From contig OX457034.1 in the NCBI GenBank assembly GCA_949752745.1, forward strand, positions 8,606,593 to 8,670,592: 64,000 nt of DNA, given 5' to 3'. Below, one piece after another: positions 38,279 to 49,200 of the stretch. Source of the stretch: Protula sp. h YS-2021. Taxonomy: Eukaryota; Annelida; Polychaeta; Sabellida; Serpulidae. Position numbers and translations under genes: made by a program. Under the pieces are notes generated by a model. It was not told where the DNA came from, searched no databases, and worked only from the letters and a program-made list of their open reading frames with translations. The first letter of the stretch is position 1, and each line of letters starts with the position of its first letter.

Positions 38279-39351
38279 TTCTAATATTTATTTCACAAAT
38301 CGACACTCATGAATCTTTGCCTTCTGACGTGCGATAGATTTGCATTGTCAAGTTAAAATGGATGCCAAAATATAATTTGATAAATGAGATGATATAATAT
38401 ACGAGTTCGGAGGTTTTTGACAAATCGTGCTAATTTATTCTAGAATATTTTAACATCAGGGCGTCGTTTTTATAAAACAGCTAACCTCTTAGGAGATCTA
38501 TCTGAGTGAATGGATATTTTTATAGATAGTTCCTGTCTTTTAATGAGCACTATTTTCGCGGACTCCCCAGATGTGTTATACAAAATAGATCGAACAGCCC
38601 GAAGAGGTTGGCTATTGGACAGCAACGGTCAGTGCGTTTCACAATTAGAAAGTTTTACAAGCTGTAAATAATTGCCCCCCCCCCTCCCACTGCCATCGCC
38701 CAAGAAAAAAGACTAAAGAGGCAAGATATTTGTTTTTCTTTTGTTCTAAGTAACAAAAGAAATCTGGAAGGAAATAAAATAAACCCCTGCTTATGTAGAA
38801 AAAAATGTTAATGGCATTTTCATTGGTAAGATATATTTTAAAATTGTTTTGAGGAAGTTCAATATGGAGGAGAGAAACTAGTTGTGTACGAAACAGCAGT
38901 GTGCAGCAGGGGAGATTATGCCGTTCGTTGCCCTGTTATGGGCATCAGTAGCTGATGCAAGGTGAGCTGTGAATGATATACAGGATACATGTGTAATATG
39001 ACAGATGAGGCACCTAAATTTGTCAGTCAGTGACTTTAGGCAAATAAATAGAAATCTCAAAGTGAGGTAAAACCGCTGTTAATACGTTATTTAAAACCCT
39101 CCATTTACATCACCAGTGCCATGTGCGTTGACAAAAGGCAGAATAAAGTACCTTCTTAGCACTTGACCGCAGTAACAATTGCAATGATAACCTGGCAATT
39201 AACAAGTGTGATATCTATTTCCGCGGTATGATTGAAGTGTTGGTAAATCTTTCCGGCCCTTTCTTTCAACCCCTCCCACCTCCCCGATGACGTGTAAATA
39301 CGCTACCATAGGAGAGACCAAAGTCACGTGGGGCGAGGGCGGGGCGGAGTG

Positions 39352-39375
39352 ATACACACACACACATACACACAC

Positions 39376-39451
<76 letters not shown>
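39352..39451. repeat. (CA)n then (TA)n microsatellite
   Basis: ACACACACA grading into about 35 TA units. Confidence 0.95.
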
Positions 39452-39454
<3 letters not shown>

Positions 39455-39621
39455 GTCAATTTTTGATCCCCTGCACGCAGTGCGTACGCAGTGGCCCAGA
39501 GCCCCTCCCCCCCTGAACGCACGTACGCAATATGTTGTTCTATATTGAAAAAAATATAAATTTGTTTTAAAACATCATAATGTCAATTAATCAGTGACAA
39601 AATTGAAAGTATACATGCCTA

Positions 39622-40423
39622 TGGAATGCCATTTTAACATGTTATGCCTATTTTTGATATCAAACTATAATTAAAGATATCAATAAATCATTGTAGATCT
39701 CATTAATTTATATTTTGCTATCAATAATTGAATTTTAGATGATTTTGAGATCAAAAAATCAATTTACAAACCTAAAAAATCTCAACGGAGACACATTTAT
39801 ATAACATTTAACGAATCGTCAATTAAATTTTGGAGATGAAAACTTAACATCAGTAATAACAATACAATTTTTAATCTCAAGAGTTGCCTCTTTTTTGTAC
39901 AGTAAACAATTTAAAGAAAGATTCTGTGTACAACTACCAGTCATTATTTTATTAACATTTTTAAATGAAAAATAGGCATATTTTGATACCAAAAATAAAT
40001 TTTGAGATCAAAAAATCATTTGTAGTTTTCGGAACACAAAATAAAAAAGTCTCACTCTGAAACAATAATATCTGAAATAAATTCTTGATATCAATAAAAA
40101 GAAAATAAATTATTGAGCTCAAAAGTGATATTTTCTGTCACATATTTCATTTTTGCTATCAAGAATGGAATTTTTCGTTCTTAAAGAAGTCCATTTTAGA
40201 TATCATTAAGTCATTTTTTATATCATTAAATAGTTCTTGATTTCTCTAAATATTTATTGAGATCAAGAATTATTTTCTGAGATCAAGAATACCTTTAGAG
40301 ATGTCAAAAATACAATTACATATAGCAAAAACGAATTCTTAATATCAAAATATGAATATTTTGAGATCAAAAATTAATTCTTGATATCATTAATTCCCTA
40401 ATAAATGTGAAAATAGCATTCCG
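39622..40423 (+). mobile_element. AT-rich MITE flanked by TA, copy 2
   Basis: 802-bp inverted relative of 7854-8699. It has TGGAATGCCATTTTAACA at the left and AATAGCATTCCG at the right, with TA on both sides (39620-39621, 40424-40425). Long stretches align with copy 1 in reverse complement. No coding capacity. Confidence 0.75.
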
Positions 40424-40425
40424 TA

Positions 40426-41985
40426 CATGCCAACATACATTAAAATGTTAATAAAATAGCCATTGCAATAAAAAAGTATAATATTTAGTTTGTAAATCGA
40501 TGTATAAGGTTATTTTATTGCATAAAAAATAGATTTTAGATATGTTTAAAAAATGCGTACGTACGCAGCAGCCAAGACCCCCCCCCCCGCCCCCTATATA
40601 GCTCCTCCCCTGTACGTAGCGCGTACGCACCGACCGTGACCCCCTCCCCCTCCCTCTGTGCGTACGTACTTTATGGATGACCTCTAAACGCTGGAGCCAG
40701 CAGCGAGGGTCAACGCCGCGCTACAGAAGCGAAATGTGTAGGTCGTGACAACTTTGTACCTAACACAAACGAAGTCCAGAAGCCTTGAATTGTGCGTGCA
40801 ATAATACATTGTGACGTCATACGCATTATTTCTTCTTGACTTCCTCAAATAATGGGGGTAAAGAAGTACTGCGTACGAATTTCCGTTGTTATTATCGAAA
40901 GAGATAAACAAGACAGATGAATATTTTTTTCATAAAAACAAAACTATCATCTTGTTTAGCCCGAGGCATCTCCGTAAATAAGGCGATCTGTAACATCAAT
41001 TTCCGGCTTGAGAATCAAAATGGTGGATGCGAAAACAAGCTTGATAATAATAAAAAAAGTATTGGGTTAATTTCAACAACGTATGTAATGGTCGAATTCT
41101 GCTGAGGAAGGCTTTTGTGTGTAGTGGGTTCTTACTTATGGACAAAAACTGTTATTATCAAGATCAAAACGCTGTTAGCCATGTTTATTCCTTCACTACA
41201 GCGCCATCTGTGATCCAGTGTGGATGAGCCCAGGCTGCTCCCTTACAAAGCTTTGAAAAGCAGCGTGTGTATTAATATACAGTAAAACCTGCCTTTACCG
41301 GACAACGGGGGACGTGCGGATTTTGTCCGGTATATAGAGGTGTCCGGTATTTCAGGGGTCATGTAAACCAATGGGGAAAAACGGGACTGAGAATTCTTGT
41401 CAGGTATTGGCAGTTGTTCGGTACTTCAGGGTTTGTCCAGGATGAAGTTTTACTCTATAAACAACGTGCTTTTATTTTGGTTTTATCGGTTATGAAGATA
41501 CCAGATAAAAAAAAACCTATTGGCTTCTTTCAGCCGCTTTATCTATTGATTATTGATACTATTTGCATATTTTCAAACTCATCTTTTAACCAATAAACAG
41601 CATTTCACTAGTTGTCACCCGTTTAACTCAACCTTTTGGCCGGATCACGAATATAAATGCAGAATAAATTGATGCAAGGGAAATAACTTGAATACCTGCT
41701 TACAGGAGTATATTTTTCTTTTAATATTATGATATTTAATATTCAATGCTGCGATAACTCATTCGTTTGAAATTCTTCATGTTACATCTTTAGACGCATT
41801 ACTTACTAATATTTAGTGGAACATAAATTTAATTCATAATTTAATTTATAAACTGACCAATTTATAATGTGCTTAATACAGACACGCCCATTTTTGTGAA
41901 CATTTACTTTCAAATCTACTTGTAACTATTTCATTTTTTCAGAGAGAGAGAGAGACAGAGAGGGAGGGGAGAGAGAAAGGGAAAG

Positions 41986-42016
<31 letters not shown>

Positions 42017-42017
42017 C

Positions 42018-42106
<89 letters not shown>

Positions 42107-44180
42107 AAGAGGGGCAAACATGAACGTTTACACTAACTTAATTTTCAGTAACTGCGATAAATCCAAGTCTCAGCAAGCTTTCTAGGATGAGTTTTTATGA
42201 TCATATTTCCCATTTTTTTCATTCACGTTTGTCCTGTTTACAGCAGGTGATCCGACTTGACCACCAGAGGCGCCACAGTCTGCGCTGTTATATGAGTTCT
42301 TTGATATGGAAAGACCAAACGTCGGTAATTGCTGAGTTACAGTTTACAATTAAATCCCGCTAACAGATGAATTAGCGTCGCTGATCACTGAATTACTGAT
42401 AACCAAAACGTTGCTAATTGTTGTAAAGTGACATATGTATAGTCGTATAGTTTCTTTATCAAAATACAATATTATAAGAATTGTTTCTTCACGTTGGAAA
42501 TATATCACAGTAATACTCGATAACTTCCGGAATTATCGACTTCATTTTTATTTTCTCGTCTAGTCTTTCATGCACATGAAAAAAAAAACATCTTCAAGGC
42601 GAATTTGAAGTTAATTGACCTGGTCAAATCTGTGCAGAATGCGCCATTATCAAATCTAGTTTGTCATCTCTAGCTTCATGAAAGGATTTTGTATCTGCAG
42701 TCTGGAATAAGACCACAATTACATCCGCCTTCATTGCCCAATAACAGGAAGACTATTAACATGACAGCTATGCTTTTTTTTTTTCGATAATGTTTTGAAT
42801 GTTGAGCAGTCTGTAACAAACTTATGGCCACAAAGGGTTGTGCTAAAGATACGCTTAAAATTTTTGCAATCGTTTATATTGTTTTTGAGAAATATGACGT
42901 CAAAATTCACTAACTGATTCATGTAATCGAACGATCTCGGGACTCTATGGGTGCCCCTATATGATGCGACATAAAAAAATCCAATTGATCAACCCCCAAA
43001 TATTTTGGTATTTTTTTCCCTTCTCATGGGTTAGTTTGAAGGATATAATAAAGATTGTGTCCCCAGCTATGTTATGGAATAAACCGGATTTTTGAATTTC
43101 TATAAAGAAACAGATCAGTAAATTAATTGTGGTCTAGGGCCGTCTGTTTAGACAATCGAGACAGTCTCCTATTATCGCTCCTTTCTTTTTTTTATTTGCC
43201 CTTTTCAGCTTTCTGATCTCAGTGACCATCCATGAATTGTGCATGGACAAATTTTCTTATTATTTTTGATACCCCATCCCGAGCGTACAATATGTGACGT
43301 CGCCCATTCGCCCTAACATAAGCGTACGCAAAGACCCCACACCTGACACCCCCTTCTGAATGTATTTTATGGATGGATCCCCCCCCCCCCCCCCAACAAG
43401 CCGCAGCATGATATAAAAGAAATAAAGAACACTGCCCAGTGCAGGTTAAGTAGATGGGATGGAGAGAGAAGGCGGGAGGGAGGGAGGGAGGGGGGGAGGA
43501 GGGGGTCGAAGAGGTGTTTACGTTTTAACCATTCATCTTGAAGTGCCGTTGTCTAAGAAATAGCATATTGCTCTTATCCGCATTGTGTTTATTACAAGAA
43601 CTGACAGGTATGGAGTGCGCGTGGTTGAGAGAAATCACTTAATATCGGCTGTTCTATGACAGTTCACGATTAAATAGGCACAAGTGCCTCAGATACATTG
43701 CAAATTGATTAGAACAATACGCCACTTCTTTTCAAAGAAGGAAAAACAAGGCCCAAACTTTTTCTCTACAAGACTGAAAAAAATGATAGGGGAAAATAAT
43801 ATTTTGATATGAATTGCAATTATTCAAACTGCCCCGTTACTTGTCTCAAAATCTATTTCGTCATCCGAATATCTTAGACAAAGACCTGCGTCAAATAATA
43901 GGGATATCAGACGTCATTTCGGGGTTTTAAGTAGTGAAAAAAGTGTCGCTCTTGGTACATAGCTCAAAAGAAGCACTGAGTAGATAACTCATTGTGTTTC
44001 ATTTTCATTTATGTGTGTTTGTGTTATAATAGCGATAGATCATTCATCTGGTGTGCAAAGTATTGGTATTGGATACGGACACTTGTGGAAGACCAATAAA
44101 CTCACCGCTGTGCGGTTGGTTCACAGGCTTTCCGAGCGAGTCCAAATGCAATACAAATAACCCTGCCCCATATTGTATCC
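40426..44180. other. Intergenic; simple repeats, no gene recognised
   Basis: Includes a CGTACGTACGCA-rich stretch (40555-40660), a dispersed repeat with TTTGTCCGGTATATAGAGG words (about 41285-41460), the GA tract, a C-run (43380-43395) and a GA/G-rich tract (43455-43505). About 44060-44115 is a single diverged unit of the 60-bp minisatellite at 4988. Confidence 0.4.
41940..42114. repeat. (GA)n microsatellite
   Basis: 175 bp of GA with a few GACA and GGG interruptions. Confidence 0.95.
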
Positions 44181-44183
44181 CCA

Positions 44184-44212
44184 TATTATTATTATTATTA
44201 TTATTATTATTA
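44184..44212. repeat. (ATT)n microsatellite
   Basis: About nine ATT units. Confidence 0.9.
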
Positions 44213-44289
44213 CTTCGTTTGCAATGGGTATAAGTTTGTAGTTTTTCTGGAAGTTTCTACCAGTAGGGAGAAAGTGGGGGTTCTAAAAC

Positions 44290-44640
44290 AGGAAGTGACG
44301 TCATAATGACGTCATGAGGTGTTTTAGAAGCCCCATGGGGTTTCTAAAACAGTGACGTCATATTGACGTCATATTGACGTGATATTGACGTCATATGGAC
44401 GTCATATGGTTGTCATATGGACGTCATATGAACGTCACATGAACGTCATAATGACGTGAGGAGTTGTTTTAGAAGCCCCATGGGGTTTCTAAAACAGTGA
44501 CGTCATTATGACGTGTTATGGACGTGTTATGGACGTGTTATGGAAGTGATATGGAGGTCATATGGAGGTGATATGGAGGTCATATGAACGTCATATGAAC
44601 GTCATATGAACGTCATATGAACGTCATAATGACGTAATAT
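44290..44640. repeat. CRE-like TGACGTCATAT palindromic array, left flank of the Polinton
   Basis: About 30 units of a 10-11-bp word, (T/A)GACGTCATAT or AACGTCATATG. Six are perfect TGACGTCA octamers, the CREB/ATF site. Two hairpin-capable blocks (GTTTTAGAAGCCCCATGGGG and TTTCTAAAACAG) are inserted at about 44320-44355 and 44465-44500. The array could be regulatory, an end structure or simply a satellite. Its position just outside the leftmost gene is noted without assigning a role. Confidence 0.7.
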
Positions 44641-44776
44641 GGAGAGTGGGCGGCCATTCAAACAACCATTCAAACGGGTGACCATTTTTTTTTTTTAAGC
44701 ATTTCCCACACTCTCATGCATACACATACATACTAACACCATGACACGATTAGCGCTTATTTCAGTATCAGTGGTG

Positions 44777-44792
44777 GGCTCTTAAAAGAGCC
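44777..44792 (-). terminator. Histone-type 3' stem-loop after RING gene
   Basis: On the minus strand, GGCTCTTTTAAGAGCC forms a 6-bp stem with a UUUA loop and fits the histone mRNA 3'-end consensus. It lies 40 nt after the RING stop codon. CACCACTGATACT (13 nt) follows, then GAAATAAGCGC, in the position of the histone downstream element. The upstream ACTAACATCT is shared with the stem-loop at 46097. Confidence 0.7.
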
Positions 44793-44832
44793 AGGAGATG
44801 TTAGTTTTTCTCCTGCTGCTGCCGGTCCCGGT

Positions 44833-45384
44833 TTAAAAGAATGTCACAATGTCCTGCACTGGCCTACTGCAATGTGTGAGCTGTTGCCCGTTGAACAAAA
44901 AGTGGTCCCCTCGCATGCCGCAGGTAAAGCACCTCACAGAGTAGCGGTCATTTAGCGCCAGCAGTTCAGTCCAGTGCGCCGCGCAGACCAGGCACATTTG
45001 ATGGTTGCACTCAGACAGCACCCGGTCTGGGGAGATCATACACCCACATCCTGGGCAAATATCCAAGTCTTGCTGGAGGAAGAATGTCCCCCAGGCCGGG
45101 TACTCTTCTTCTTCCATCCGCGAAGGTATTGACTCCCCTAGCATCATCGTTCTAAAGAACGCTTCTTCATAGTGACCAGCCTCTATATCTCTGAGCCTCT
45201 TTCCAATCGTGACTTGACGGTTGTACAGGACGGGCACGCACAGGACGGATCCATGAACCGGGTCTGGCAGCAGCTGGAAGAAGTAGACTCTTTCTGGCGG
45301 TGTGTGTGGCTGTGTGACAGGCAGGTGAAGTTCTCTAACTTCAGCAATGGTGCAAGCATCCTGTAACCCGAAGAAGCACTCCAT
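44833..45384 (-). CDS. RING-finger protein (putative E3 ubiquitin ligase)
   Basis: 183-residue protein with a C3HC4 RING-type pattern: C110-x2-C113, C126-x-H128-x2-C131-x2-C134, C152-x2-C155. RING fingers recruit E2 enzymes for ubiquitin transfer, and many DNA viruses encode them against host defence proteins. The substrate here is unknown. The N-terminal 100 residues are not recognised. The ATG at 45384 is chosen because a TATATAAG box lies just upstream (45434-45427) and codons further 5' (GTG at 45438) precede that box. It is the outermost left gene, faces outward, is divergent from the Cys-rich gene at 45719, and ends in a histone-type stem-loop. It could be expressed early, but nothing here proves timing. 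Confidence 0.75.
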   Translation of the reverse strand: MECFFGLQDACTIAEVRELHLPVTQPHTPPERVYFFQLLPDPVHGSVLCVPVLYNRQVTIGKRLRDIEAGHYEEAFFRTMMLGESIPSRMEEEEYPAWGTFFLQQDLDICPGCGCMISPDRVLSECNHQMCLVCAAHWTELLALNDRYSVRCFTCGMRGDHFLFNGQQLTHCSRPVQDIVTFF

Positions 45385-45426
45385 GTTGACGGAAGCGAGT
45401 GTGAGCCCAAACTGAAATGAGCATGG

Positions 45427-45434
45427 CTTATATA
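45427..45434 (-). promoter_or_regulatory. TATA box of RING gene
   Basis: TATATAAG on the minus strand, 42 nt upstream of the ATG at 45384. It fixes the start codon choice. Confidence 0.7.
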
Positions 45435-45454
45435 CCACCTGAAGTCTGGATCGG

Positions 45455-45645
45455 ACCCCCCCCCCTAGTCGAACAAAACTCGGGGACCCCCCCCCCTAGT
45501 CGAACAAAACTCGGGGACCCCCCCCCCCTAGTCGAGCAAAACTCAGGACCCCCCCCCCTAGTCGAGCAAAACTCAGGGCACCCCCCCCCCCCAGGATAGC
45601 ACGAAATACTTGCATTAAGTAAGGACCCCCCCCCCCCCCATCAGC
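45455..45645. repeat. C-run minisatellite in the divergent RING/Cys-rich promoter
   Basis: Five 30-36-bp units of C8-C14 plus TAGTCGARCAAAACTCRGG. The minus strand, sense for the RING gene, carries long G-runs and could form G-quadruplexes. A comparable G-run array precedes the outermost right gene at 60246. Confidence 0.85.
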
Positions 45646-45672
45646 ATATAATGCGAGGATGTTCGCTAGTAG

Positions 45673-45681
45673 TATATAAAG
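45673..45681 (+). promoter_or_regulatory. TATA box of Cys-rich gene
   Basis: TATATAAAG, 37 nt upstream of the ATG at 45719. Confidence 0.7.
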
Positions 45682-45718
45682 GTGGGTTACAGCTTCATTA
45701 TCCAACACAAGCAGCAAG

Positions 45719-46072
45719 ATGTCAACAAATCGTAAAATCACAGTGATGCGAAACGGCAAGGCAGTGACGCTAACGACTGAGTGTTATAAGTGTTGGGTAT
45801 GGATAGAATATCCAGGTCAACCACACAACTGCCCGGTGCACCACAATGCACCACGACATTACTGCTGCAAAACTTGTGGTGGACTGCTCTGGTACAAGTT
45901 TACTGCAAGATTGTATGGACAAGAGGAATGCACGGACTGCTGGTGGTGTGGAGCGACACTAAAAAACTTTGGCTACTATAACCGTCATCCGTTCAAGTGC
46001 TCGCGACGACCGTTCTCCATGGAACAGTTTTACAGATACCAGTGCGACTGTGGCAATCCGACTTGCTGGTGA
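45719..46072 (+). CDS. Small cysteine-rich, probably zinc-binding protein
   Basis: 117 residues with six or more CxxC/CxC-type pairs (CYKC, NCPVH, CCKTC, CTDCWWC, CDC) and several His, so it probably folds around two or more zinc ions. I do not recognise the family. It is divergent from the RING gene and 163 bp upstream of polB, with its own TATA box. A histone-type stem-loop follows 24 nt after its stop. A basic N-terminus (NRKITVMRNGK) could aid nucleic-acid binding. Its compact size and position suggest a regulatory protein rather than a virion part. Confidence 0.7.
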   Translation: MSTNRKITVMRNGKAVTLTTECYKCWVWIEYPGQPHNCPVHHNAPRHYCCKTCGGLLWYKFTARLYGQEECTDCWWCGATLKNFGYYNRHPFKCSRRPFSMEQFYRYQCDCGNPTCW

Positions 46073-46096
46073 AGCGTCAAATTACTAACATCTTTC

Positions 46097-46112
46097 GGCC
46101 CTTTTAAGGGCC
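46097..46112 (+). terminator. Histone-type 3' stem-loop after Cys-rich gene
   Basis: GGCCCTTTTAAGGGCC: 6-bp stem with a UUUA loop, 24 nt after the stop codon. Compared with 44777 the fourth pair changes from U-A to C-G, a compensatory change that argues for a selected RNA stem. A GAAATGAAAACGC box follows 12 nt downstream. The polB TATA box begins 49 nt after the stem. Confidence 0.72.
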
Positions 46113-46161
46113 ATCCTCTGTTATGAAATGAAAACGCAAATTCTGTCTATGTATGAATGTG

Positions 46162-46169
46162 TATAAAAG
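46162..46169 (+). promoter_or_regulatory. TATA box of polB
   Basis: TATAAAAG followed by a G-run, 66 nt upstream of the polB ATG. Confidence 0.7.
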
Positions 46170-46235
46170 GGGGATGTTTGAGATTACATTTCAGCATTTT
46201 AGTTTCAGCAGTTGACGTAACAACAACTAGCTAAG

Positions 46236-49200
46236 ATGGAACGTGAAGAGTATGGGAAAGGAGCAAAGAGAGAAAAGATGGAAGAAGATGACATTTGGCC
46301 ATACGGTCCAGTTCAGTGTGCGGAATGTAATGTAGAATTTCCATCTATGGATACTTTTGAAGCACATACATGCAAAGCTGAGATGAAAACTTTAGTGAAA
46401 CATGAAGGAAAAGGAGCAAAGAGAGAAAAGATGGAAGAAGATGACATTTGGCCATACGGTCCAGTTCAGTGTGCAGAATGTAATGTAGAATTTCCATCTA
46501 TGGATACTTTTGAAGCACATACATGCAAAGCTGAGATGAAAACTTTAGTGAAACATGAAGGGAAAGGAGCAAAGAGAGAAAAGATGGAAGAAGATGACAT
46601 TTGGCCATACGGTCCAGTCCAGTGTGCGGAATGCAATGAAGAGTTTCCATCTATGGATACTTTTGAGGCACATGCATGTAAACCAGCTGAGATGGAAAAT
46701 GTGTCTCAAGAACATGTTTCAAAGAAACAAAAGACAGGACAAGTAGGGAGAGGTAGAAGGGTTAGTCTTGGTGAAAACGCGCAGGAAAAACGGTTTGAGC
46801 CCGAGGATGGATCGGATTTACTGCTTGAAATGCGACAGCAAGAGAACCGTATCAAGGCACATTTGTTGGAGACCTTAAACCATGGAATGAAATGGTACAT
46901 TGTCGTGCATGCACGTTTCAAGAAACTGACAGCAAATGCTGAAGGTGTTATGGTAGAACAAGTGGATAATGCATTTATCAGTAGTCCAACATATACAGCA
47001 TACAATCCAGCAGATATTGAGCAGGACCTGCCAGAAGCCTATAAAGAATTATTTACCAAGTTTGACGAACATGAGCGACAAGGCTCTGGCTGGGTATTGG
47101 ATAACATACTGTACATTGAAGTACATACAGCTACGTTGGTTCCTCTAGAAGCGAGCAGTTTTATTCCACTGCCGAAGAAAGTGAAGAAAACAAAGGGTGT
47201 GATAAACATTAAGAATGATGATAACAAGTGTTTCTTATGGTCAGTATTGGCTTACCTTCACCCTCATGACAACAACCCAAATCGCGTGAATCATTACAAA
47301 CCATTTGAGAAGGAATTAAAGGTAGAGGGTATGACATTTCCGACACCAATTACTGACATTCCAAAGTTTGAAAAGGAGAACGATGTAGCCATCAACGTGT
47401 TTGGATATGAACAAGATGTAGTTGTTCCAATACAACTTAGTCGAAACGTCAGTGTCAGAGAAATCAACTTACTTCTGATTAGCAATGACAAGACGAGGCA
47501 TTACTGCCTCATCAAGAATTTTAGCAGACTTATGTGTTATCGATCAAAGCATAAGGCTGCATATTTTTATTGTTTCAACTGTCTTCACGGGTTTGTACGA
47601 CAAGATCTTTTAGATAAACATCGTGAAGTGTGTGACAAGAATGGAGCACAACGTTTATCATTTCCCAAGGAACCATTCATCAAGTTCAAGAATGTGGCTA
47701 AACAACAGCGAGCACCGTTTGTGATTTATGCTGACTTTGAATGTTTCACGCAAAAGCATGAAGAAGGAGACAAGTATCAACATCATCGTCCAAACAGCTT
47801 TGCCTATGTGGTTGTGAGCCAGTACAACACACGTGCACCAGTTGTGTATCGAGGAGACAATGTCGTAAAGGTCTTTTTAGACCATATGGTGAATGAACGC
47901 GATCGTATTGTACGTGGTTTAGAGCAACCAAAGGAAATGGTGATGAATCGTGAAGACAAAGAGAATTTCAAGAACGCCACTGATTGCTACATTTGTCATG
48001 AACCTCTAGGAGCAGATCGTGTGAGAGATCATGACCACATCAATGGCAAATATCGTGGAGCAGCACACAATGAATGCAACTTGCAATTCCGACTTAGAAA
48101 AGATCAGCAAGGGGATCAAGATTCTTTTATCATTCCCGTATTTTTCCACAATTTGCGAGGCTATGACAGTCACCTTATCATGGAGGAAATTGGAAAATTC
48201 AAAGGTGAAACGATTACAGTCATTCCCAACACCATTGAGAAATATATTGCATTCACCCTGAGCAATCTGAAATTTACAGACAGCTTTCAGTTCATGAGTA
48301 CCTCTCTACAGAAGTTGGTATCCAACCTTGCAGCAGAAGGGAAAGATAACTTCTACAACATGACCTCTCACATTCACGATAGTGATCAACAAGATTTGCT
48401 GCTGAGAAAGGGTGTGTACCCCTATGATTACGTGGACGAACCATCCAAGTTTGCTGAAACACAGCTACCATCAAAGGATAAGTTTTATAGTCAGCTTAGC
48501 GAAGAGGACATTAGCGATGAGGATTATGCGCATGCACAGAAGGTGTGGGATACATTCAACTGTACAACATTTGGTGAATACCACGACCTGTACCTGAAAT
48601 CAGATGTGTTATTACTAGCTGACGTGTTTGAAAACTTTCGTCAAGTATGCCTCAACACGTATGAATTGGATCCTGCTCATTACTATACAGCACCAGGACT
48701 GTCGTGGGATGCAATGTTGAAAGCGACAAAGGTGAAGTTGGAATTGATCAATGACATTGACATGTACCAAATGGTTGAGCAAGGCATACGTGGAGGAATA
48801 TCTGTGATCACACACAAGTATGCGAAAGCGAATAATCCCTACGTAGCAGAATACAATTCTGAGATACCAAACAACTACCTGATGTACCTCGACGCAAACA
48901 ACTTGTATGGTTGGGCTATGTCACAAAGCATGCCACAAAGAGGATTTATGTGGGTGAGCGAGCCAGAATCCCTCGACTTCATGGATGTGGATGAAGATGA
49001 TGACATTGGATTCATTTTGGAAGTGGATTTAGAATATCCAAATTCAATCCATGATCATCATAATCACTACCCAGTGGCTCCAGAACGGAAATGTGTCAAA
49101 GTTGAAGAATTGTCAGAGTACAGTCAGAAGCTGCGGAAAGATCTAAACATGAAAGAGAAATCCAGTGAAAAGCTCATTCCTAACTTGTCTGACAAGAAGA

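Larger units (their letters stand above)
34976..39200. other. Intergenic; small arrays, no gene recognised
   Basis: Holds the arrays at 35640 and 38186 and a dispersed-repeat copy at about 38560-38625. Otherwise AT-rich unique sequence. Confidence 0.35.
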
